Of a stretch of 9,671 bases of DNA, positions 6,025 through 9,671 are shown in pieces. Source of the stretch: Citricoccus sp. WCRC_4. GTDB taxonomy: Bacteria; Actinomycetota; Actinomycetes; Actinomycetales; Micrococcaceae. A model generated the notes under the pieces. It saw only the letters and a program-made list of their open reading frames with translations, was not told where the DNA came from and searched no databases. Where the stretch lies: the NCBI GenBank assembly GCA_026645375.1, contig JAPFFX010000068.1, positions 1 through 9,671 of the forward strand, written 5' to 3'. The first letter of the stretch is position 1. Each line of letters begins with the position of its first letter. The translations under genes and the position numbers were made by a program.

Positions 6025-6909
6025 TCAGGTGCCGAACAGCCCCAGCTGGGCCAGCACCGGATAGGCCACGAACCCGGCCACGTCCAGCAGCAGGTGCGCG
6101 ATCACCAGCGGCATCACCCGCCGGTAGCGCAGGTACAGCGCCCCGAACACCAGGCCCATGAGCATGTTCCCCACCCCCGGCCCGATCCCCTGGTAGAGGT
6201 GATAGGCGCCGCGCAGCACCGCGCACCCCACCACCACGGCCGTGGCGTTCAGGGGGACGACGCCGCCGCTCGCCCAGGTGCGCAGCCCACCGGGCTCTCC
6301 GGGCCGGGCCGGGTCCAGCCCGGACCTCAGCTGTTGCAGGTAGCCGAGCCGGTCGAAGAGCCAGGCCACCACGATGACCTCCTCCAGCAGGGCGTGCCGC
6401 AGCGCGGAGAGCACCAGGACCGGGGTGGTCCACCAGTACTCGTCCAGTCCGCTGCCGACGATGGCCGTGGTCACCCCGGCCGCCCGCCCGGCCGCGTAGA
6501 CGGCCAGTGTCCCCAGGCCGATCGCCACGAACAGGGCCCCGCCCCAGGCCAGGTCGGCCCCCGGGCGCCGGGCGTCCAGGCCGAAGGTCCGGAACGGATT
6601 GCGGCCACGGATCAGCAACAGGTGGAACACCAGCAGCACCGGCACCAGGGCGAACACGATGTCCAGCAGCTGGTAGGTGAGGTCCCAGTACTGCCGGTCG
6701 GCCAGCGGCGGGTTCAGCGTGGTGGTCTGCCCGGACAGCGGTCCCCGGCTCATCTTGTCCAGCAGGTTGACGATCGCGTAGACGGCCGACTGGCCCAGGG
6801 ACAGCCCGAGCACGATCGCGATCTCCCAGCGGACCGTGGCGGCCGAGGGCGGGGTGATGGCCGAGGGGCGCAGGCGGTCGGTCGGCTGGGATGCTGCGGG
6901 GGTGCTCAC
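6025..6909 (-). CDS. CPBP-family intramembrane metalloprotease (CAAX/Abi type)
   Basis: A 294-residue polytopic membrane protein. About 25 polar residues come first, then hydrophobic spans including WEIAIVLGLSLGQSAVYAIV, LLDIVFALVPVLLVFHLLLI, LAWGGALFVAIGLGTLAVYA and the C-terminal PLVIAHLLLDVAGFVAYPVL. CPBP signatures: motif 1 LLEEVIVVAWLF, motif 2 LRGAYHLYQGIG with its His, NMLMGLVFGALYLRYRR, and motif 4 HLLLD. Motif 1 has the glutamate pair but Val instead of the usual Arg in EExxxR; I recall this EEVVVV form as common in actinobacterial members. Relatives include prenyl-protein proteases and bacteriocin self-immunity proteins; the substrate here is unknown. The GTG at 6909 was chosen because a -10 sits six bases upstream and the family N-terminus starts here; the frame stays open further upstream but overlaps the divergent kinase gene. 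Confidence 0.88.
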   Translation of the reverse strand: MSTPAASQPTDRLRPSAITPPSAATVRWEIAIVLGLSLGQSAVYAIVNLLDKMSRGPLSGQTTTLNPPLADRQYWDLTYQLLDIVFALVPVLLVFHLLLIRGRNPFRTFGLDARRPGADLAWGGALFVAIGLGTLAVYAAGRAAGVTTAIVGSGLDEYWWTTPVLVLSALRHALLEEVIVVAWLFDRLGYLQQLRSGLDPARPGEPGGLRTWASGGVVPLNATAVVVGCAVLRGAYHLYQGIGPGVGNMLMGLVFGALYLRYRRVMPLVIAHLLLDVAGFVAYPVLAQLGLFGT

Positions 6910-6915
6910 CGGTCC

Positions 6916-6921
6916 AGTGTA
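6916..6921 (-). promoter_or_regulatory. -10 element of a leaderless CPBP mRNA
   Basis: TACACT (6921-6916) is followed by GGACCG and then the GTG at 6909, so transcription should start on the initiation codon. No Shine-Dalgarno sequence is visible and no convincing -35 is seen. Confidence 0.5.
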
Positions 6922-6978
6922 GGAAGGGCCGCCGAGGGGCACCCGCGGAAACGGGCGGATCGCGGCCCCGGGCGCGGT

Positions 6979-6984
6979 TACCGT
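6979..6984 (+). promoter_or_regulatory. -10 element of a leaderless kinase mRNA
   Basis: TACCGT (6979-6984) is followed by GGATCC and then the ATG at 6991, again six bases apart. No Shine-Dalgarno sequence or clear -35 is present. It stands back to back with the CPBP promoter in an 81-bp divergent gap. Confidence 0.48.
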
Positions 6985-6990
6985 GGATCC

Positions 6991-8070
6991 ATGGCCTCCC
7001 CACCCACCGCCGCCGACCTCGCGCTCGCCCGTGCCGCTTCCGTGCGTCCGCTGGGCACCGCGTCCCCCGCGGTGGTCGACCGGTTGGCCACGGCGGACTG
7101 GTCCGCCGGGACCGTGGAGGAGGGCGGGCAGTTCCACCGTGTGCTCGTGCTGCCCGGCGTCGGGGCGGTGAGGATGGCCCGGAACGCGGTGGCCGCCGGG
7201 CGGCTGCCGGCGAACGTCGCCCTCGTGCGGGCCCTGGCGAGGACGGCGCAGCTCCCCGTGGCGGTGCCCGTGCCCCTGACCGAGGTGGTCACCGGTGCGG
7301 ACGGGACGGCCGCCGTCGTGCAGGAGTACCTTCCCGGCCGGGCGCATCCCCCGCGCGAGGGCGACCCGGTGGTGCTGCGCGGACTGTGCGAGGCGCTGGC
7401 TGACGTGGACACCGCCGCCCTGGAACCGCACCTGGGCCCGCCGTTCGCCTACCGCGGGCCGTGGACGGCGGCACGCGTGCGGACGGTGCGTGAGCTGCCC
7501 GGGCGCCTGCGGGAGACCTATGGCGGGCAGTTGTGGGACGGCGAGTGGGCCGCCGATCATCCGGCGGTGTCCGCGGCGGCCTTCCCGGAGACCGCCTCGG
7601 ACCTACTGGCCACCCTGACCGCGTGGACGCAGGACCCGGTGGTGGCCCCGTCCCTGGTGCACGGGGACCTGGCCGGGCACAACATGCGCTGGGAACGTTC
7701 CGGTGGGGACTGGGCCCTGACCGGGATCCTCGACTGGGACCTGGCCAGCGCCTGGGACCCGGCCCTGAACCCGGCCTACCTCTCGTTGTGGCACGGCGAG
7801 GAGAAGCTGGACTCCATCGCCCGCGACCCGGCGGAGGCATGGCGCGCCCGGGTCTGGCTCGGCTGGATGGCCCTGGAGACCCTGGACGACGCCGCCGGCC
7901 GCGAGGACCCGTCCAGCGGGGCCGGCCCGGCGAACTGGCCGAAGCTGCTGCGCAAGGTGCTGCCGCGGATCGGCCGGGCCGTGGCGGCGTTGCGGGACCG
8001 CGAGGCGGCCGCGAGAGCCGTCATGACCGACTCGCGCCCTCACCGGTCAGGTGCCCGCGGTCTCGGGTGA
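6991..8070 (+). CDS. APH-like phosphotransferase (aminoglycoside phosphotransferase superfamily)
   Basis: A 359-residue soluble small-molecule kinase of the APH/ChoK fold. N-lobe strands include GGQFHRVLVLPGVGAVRMARN (residues 45-65), with Arg61 at the likely ATP-contacting position; VVQEYLPG (109-116) is the hinge. The catalytic loop VHGDLAGHN has Asp226 as the probable base and Asn231 as metal ligand, and ILDWDLAS has Asp248 or Asp250 in the DFG-equivalent position. All catalytic residues are present. Members phosphorylate aminoglycosides, macrolides, choline, homoserine or sugars; nothing here marks it as a resistance enzyme. The ATG at 6991 is supported by leaderless spacing from TACCGT and by the typical N-terminus. 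Its last 24 bases overlap the end of the convergent repeat-protein gene, and the final 20 residues look like variable tail. Confidence 0.9.
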   Translation: MASPPTAADLALARAASVRPLGTASPAVVDRLATADWSAGTVEEGGQFHRVLVLPGVGAVRMARNAVAAGRLPANVALVRALARTAQLPVAVPVPLTEVVTGADGTAAVVQEYLPGRAHPPREGDPVVLRGLCEALADVDTAALEPHLGPPFAYRGPWTAARVRTVRELPGRLRETYGGQLWDGEWAADHPAVSAAAFPETASDLLATLTAWTQDPVVAPSLVHGDLAGHNMRWERSGGDWALTGILDWDLASAWDPALNPAYLSLWHGEEKLDSIARDPAEAWRARVWLGWMALETLDDAAGREDPSSGAGPANWPKLLRKVLPRIGRAVAALRDREAAARAVMTDSRPHRSGARGLG

Positions 8071-8331
8071 TCCCCCGGGCGCGGAGGTCCGCCCGGACGG
8101 GTCGCCGTGCTCGCCCCACACCAGCTCGCCCACCTCGAGCCGACCGACCTTCAATGAGGTGAACTCGGCCCTGCCGACCGCGAGTCGTCCCACGGCGAGA
8201 GCACCCACCGCCAGGGAACCCACGGCCAGGGCGCCCACGGCGAGGGAGCCGACGGCGAGAGCACCCACCGCGAGTCGTCCGAGGGCGAGACGGCCGAGGG
8301 CACGTGCTGGGGTCCTGGTCTTCTTCGGCAT
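8047..8331 (-). CDS. Small LAVG-type pentapeptide-repeat protein, function unknown
   Basis: A 94-residue protein with three regions. Residues 1-12 are basic (MPKKTRTPARAL). Residues 13-54 are eight to nine tandem five-residue units of consensus LAVGx, with x being A, S or R. Residues 55-73 continue the five-residue rhythm in a diverged form (AEFTSLKVGRLEVGELVWG), followed by a Gly/Pro/Ser tail. The spacing fits a right-handed quadrilateral beta-helix as in pentapeptide-repeat proteins, with Leu as the inward centre residue and Gly rather than the usual Ala two places before it; the Ala/Val/Leu/Gly content could also suggest membrane association. I recall short proteins elsewhere with the same LAIG repeat and a diverged final cap, but none with a known role. 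AGGAG seven bases before the ATG at 8331 is an excellent Shine-Dalgarno sequence. It overlaps the convergent kinase gene by 24 bp. Confidence 0.78.
   Translation of the reverse strand: MPKKTRTPARALGRLALGRLAVGALAVGSLAVGALAVGSLAVGALAVGRLAVGRAEFTSLKVGRLEVGELVWGEHGDPSGRTSAPGGSPETAGT
8177..8295. repeat. Tandem 15-bp coding repeat within the pentapeptide gene
   Basis: Units of 15 bp encode one LAVGx each. Codon-level copies are close enough that a 20-bp segment at 8192-8211 recurs exactly at 8252-8271 (60 bp, four units), and a 14-bp segment at 8177-8190 recurs at 8267-8280 (90 bp, six units). This indicates growth by duplication or slippage of unit blocks. Confidence 0.8.
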
Positions 8332-8338
8332 GACTCGT

Positions 8339-8343
8339 CTCCT
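8339..8343 (-). promoter_or_regulatory. Shine-Dalgarno sequence setting the repeat-protein start
   Basis: AGGAG (8343-8339), seven bases before the ATG at 8331. It is among the best Shine-Dalgarno sequences in the window and argues that this low-complexity frame is really translated. Confidence 0.75.
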
Positions 8344-8408
8344 GTGGTCGGCGGGATCGGTGCGTGTGGGCGTCACACCGCCGGGACTCGGCCGCCCGGG
8401 ATGGCCCG

Positions 8409-8437
8409 AGCCTAGGTGCCACCGGAGGGGGCCACAA
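8409..8437 (-). promoter_or_regulatory. Candidate promoter of the repeat-protein gene
   Basis: Minus strand: TTGTGG (8437-8432), 17-bp spacer, TAGGCT (8414-8409). Transcription would start near 8402, giving a leader of about 70 bases that holds a GTGTG/CACAC hairpin. The -10 includes the TAG stop of the APH fragment, so the promoter sits over that fragment's end. Confidence 0.45.
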
Positions 8438-8609
8438 GGTCCGGCGGGTGCCGGCCCCGACCGGCGCGCAGATCGAACCAGGACAGGAACCGCCGGCCGA
8501 CACCGTGCAGCACGTCCTGCGCCGGTTGCGCGGCAAAGATGGTCGCCGCGACGAGGGACCATCCGCGCGCACGGCGCCAGAGCACCTCACCGTGCGGCGG
8601 GTTGCCGGC
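8412..8609 (-). pseudogene. 3' fragment of an APH-like phosphotransferase gene
   Basis: About 65 codons ending in TAG at 8414-8412 encode LWRRARGWSLVAATIFAAQ, then QDVLHGVGRRFLSWFDLRAG. This is clearly related to the C-terminus of the kinase at the right edge (LWRRATGWSLAVATVFAAQ, then ADVLHAIGWGFLHQYDPRTG). The matching DNA is similar but well diverged, by eye about three quarters identical, so it is not a recent copy of the neighbour. The catalytic HGD loop and everything N-terminal are absent; upstream of about 8609 the strand instead lies opposite the zapE remnant. The frame stays open upstream only because of GC bias. It is a relic of a paralogous or transferred kinase. Confidence 0.72.
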
Positions 8610-9116
8610 GGCGTCGACTACCAGCCGCTGACCCGGGGCGCCGACCGCGGTTTCGCGGCCGGCACGTGGACGGCCGTCGGCGCGCGGCAGCACGGTGACG
8701 GGCAGCACGGTGACGGACCGAACGAGGAGGGGCCGCACGGCGCTGGGCCGGTGCCGGGGGCCAGCGTGCCGGTGGGGGCCAGCGGTACCCGACGGCTGCG
8801 GGTGACCGCCGCGGACCCCGCCGAGGGAGCCCTCACCGCCACGTTCGCCCAGCTGTGCGGGCAACCGGTCTCCGTGCACGACTACCTCGGCCTGGCACGG
8901 GAGTACGACCGCTGGAGACTGCTGGGCGTCCCGGCCCCGGAGGACATCGACGACCAGTCCTTCCAGCGGTTCGCGTTCCTGGTGGACGTGCTCGTGGACG
9001 CGGACCTGCGCCTGGACGTCACCGCGGCCCTGCCCCTGGGTGACTGGGCGGGGCCGGGACGCTTCCCACGTGACGCCGACCGCTTCCTCAGCCGGCTGAG
9101 CCCGCTGCGGGGCTGA
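8580..9116 (+). pseudogene. zapE: zapE/AFG1-like ATPase gene, C-terminal part only
   Basis: Intact family members (about 340-370 residues) are AAA+ ATPases acting at the inner membrane or division site. Here only the C-terminal 178 residues remain. Recognisable: HLTVRRVAGGVDYQPL (family: a GxDYR strand), FAAGTWTAVGA, LRVTAADPAEGALTATFAQLC, SVHDYLGLAREYDRWRLLGVPAP, then FQRFAFLVDVLVDADLRLDVTAALPL and a DRFLSRLSPLR tail. The order matches the end of actinobacterial ZapE/AFG1. Walker A and B, and so ATPase activity, are missing: homology stops near 8580, where the APH fragment begins on the other strand. Family residues are also changed, for example QRF in place of RRF. A 15-bp duplication sits in a variable linker. 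The frame is open, so a truncated product is conceivable, but no start with a ribosome site is seen. Its stop overlaps the convergent kinase by 29 bp. Confidence 0.72.
8686..8715. repeat. Perfect 15-bp tandem duplication
   Basis: GGCAGCACGGTGACG occurs twice in direct succession (8686-8700, 8701-8715). In the zapE frame it repeats QHGDG, inside a linker that is not conserved. Being a multiple of three, it keeps the frame open. Confidence 0.9.
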
Positions 9117-9671
9117 ATCCCGTCCGCGGGTCGTACTGGTGCAGGAACCCCCAGCCGATCGCGTGCAGGACATCCGCCGGCGGTTGGGCCGCGAAGACGG
9201 TCGCCACGGCCAGGGACCACCCCGTGGCCCGGCGCCACAGGTCCTCGTCCGGGACCCGGCCGGCATCGTAGTGCGCCCGGAACACTGCGGCCCCGGTGGG
9301 CGTGAAGTGGGTCAGCGCGATCCCCAGGTCCGAGGCGGGATCCCCGGCGCAGAGGTCCCCGAAGTCGACGAGGACGGGAGCCGGCGGCCCGAGCGGGGTG
9401 CCGGTGGCGTCCTCCGTCAGCACCGTGTTGTCCGGGTGCGGGTCCCCGTGGAGCCAGACCGGCGGGCGCGCATGGTCCCCTGCCTCCAGGGCCTCCTGCC
9501 AGGTGGCGTCCACCGCGCGGACCAGGGCAGGGGGGCAGCGCGGACGCAGTGCCCGCCAGCGCGCACCGAAGCGATCGGCGGCCGAGGCCAGCGGCACGCC
9601 GCGGAAGGGATTGTCCGGGGCGTCCGGCGGGGCCGGGACGTGCAGGCGTCGCAGTTGACCGGCGAGGTCGG
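9088..9671 (-). CDS. APH-like phosphotransferase, 5' end outside window
   Basis: The last 193 codons of a kinase unrelated in detail to the one at 6991. The frame runs open to the right edge, with LAGQLRRLHVPAPPDAPDNPFRGVPLA typical of the region before the catalytic loop, so the GTG at 9597 is internal and not the start. VWLHGDPHPDN carries the catalytic Asp and metal-binding Asn, and VLVDFGDLCAGDPASDLG supplies the DFG-equivalent Asp plus the GDPxxDL motif shared with macrolide and aminoglycoside phosphotransferases. LWRRATGWSLAVATVFAAQ and ADVLHAIGWGFL form the C-terminal helices. Probably an intact small-molecule kinase of unknown substrate; a resistance role is not shown. Its end overlaps the zapE remnant by 29 bp, and a diverged copy of its C-terminus lies 500 bp away. 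Confidence 0.9.
   Translation of the reverse strand, partial: DLAGQLRRLHVPAPPDAPDNPFRGVPLASAADRFGARWRALRPRCPPALVRAVDATWQEALEAGDHARPPVWLHGDPHPDNTVLTEDATGTPLGPPAPVLVDFGDLCAGDPASDLGIALTHFTPTGAAVFRAHYDAGRVPDEDLWRRATGWSLAVATVFAAQPPADVLHAIGWGFLHQYDPRTGFSPAAGSAG

Noticed and set aside
5989..6990. In-frame upstream extension of the first kinase to 693 codons
   Set aside because: The added part is antisense to the CPBP gene and full of Gln/Gly/His/Pro; the ATG at 6991 begins the recognisable kinase and has a matching -10.
6910..7560. In-frame upstream extension of the CPBP gene to 511 codons
   Set aside because: The extra residues lie antisense to the kinase N-terminus and do not resemble a CPBP N-terminus.
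8177..8295. CRISPR-like array
   Set aside because: The repeats are continuous 15-bp coding units without unique spacers, and no cas genes are present.
8051..8698. Plus-strand frame with PTARAPTARE repeats
   Set aside because: It is the complement of the 15-bp LAVGx repeat. The minus-strand frame has a strong Shine-Dalgarno sequence, a promoter and a cap resembling other repeat proteins.
8618..9266. Minus-strand frame continuous from the APH fragment to 9266
   Set aside because: Between about 8610 and 9116 it is antisense to the zapE remnant and shows no kinase motif, so it is not one fused gene.
6991..9671. Antibiotic-resistance island based on two APH-like genes
   Set aside because: The superfamily is broad and mostly housekeeping or unknown; no close match to a named resistance enzyme and no mobile-element ends, transposase or integrase are seen.

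Overview
The window is very GC-rich, with dense genes, strongly GC-biased third codon positions and long spurious antisense reading frames. Together with a SAM-IV riboswitch (an RNA class known from Actinomycetota), an AFG1/ZapE remnant of actinobacterial type and TANNNT -10 boxes placed exactly for leaderless mRNAs, this points to a high-GC actinomycete. Micrococcaceae and relatives (Arthrobacter, Citricoccus, Kocuria, Micrococcus) are my best guess; the genus cannot be fixed from the sequence alone.

Layout: (1) 1-1121, minus: 5' part of glyS, glycyl-tRNA synthetase, running off the left edge. (2) 1122-1393: divergent intergenic region. (3) 1394-1660, plus: small S4-domain RNA-binding protein. 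(4) 1665-2357, minus: alpha/beta-hydrolase of the carboxylesterase/phospholipase type. (5) 2404-4928, minus: metY-metX methionine operon, transcribed metY first, preceded by a SAM-IV riboswitch (5000-5114), a plausible expression platform and a promoter whose predicted start lies one base before the aptamer. (6) 5158-5221: a perfect 15-bp palindrome and an IdeR/DtxR-like iron box, shared by metY and the divergent VOC-family gene (5252-5908, plus). (7) 5919-5961: strong two-part hairpin terminator. (8) 6025-6909, minus: CPBP membrane protease, divergent from (9) 6991-8070, plus: APH-like kinase. (10) 8047-8331, minus: 94-residue LAVG-type pentapeptide-repeat protein. (11) 8412-9116: a scar in which the 3' fragment of an APH-like gene (minus) abuts the 3' half of a zapE/AFG1 ATPase gene (plus). 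(12) 9088-9671, minus: a second APH-like kinase, running off the right edge.

How the genes work together: metY and metX form the direct-sulfhydrylation route to methionine. MetX acetylates homoserine and MetY exchanges acetate for sulfide to give homocysteine; SAM, the end product, should shut the operon off through the riboswitch. The RNA folds suggest translational control: the 3' pseudoknot strand of the aptamer overlaps one arm of an anti-sequestering hairpin, and a second hairpin can bury the metY Shine-Dalgarno sequence. The other genes are mostly single transcription units. Four of them (S4 protein, hydrolase, CPBP, first kinase) have a -10-like hexamer exactly six bases before the start codon, the signature of leaderless mRNAs.

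The left two thirds is ordinary conserved chromosome with interesting regulation. The right third (about 8.0-9.67 kb) is a rearranged patch with two APH-like genes, a third APH fragment, a decapitated zapE and a repeat protein whose promoter overlaps the dead APH fragment. I see no phage, insertion sequence, CRISPR array or tRNA, and no convincing complete novel system.
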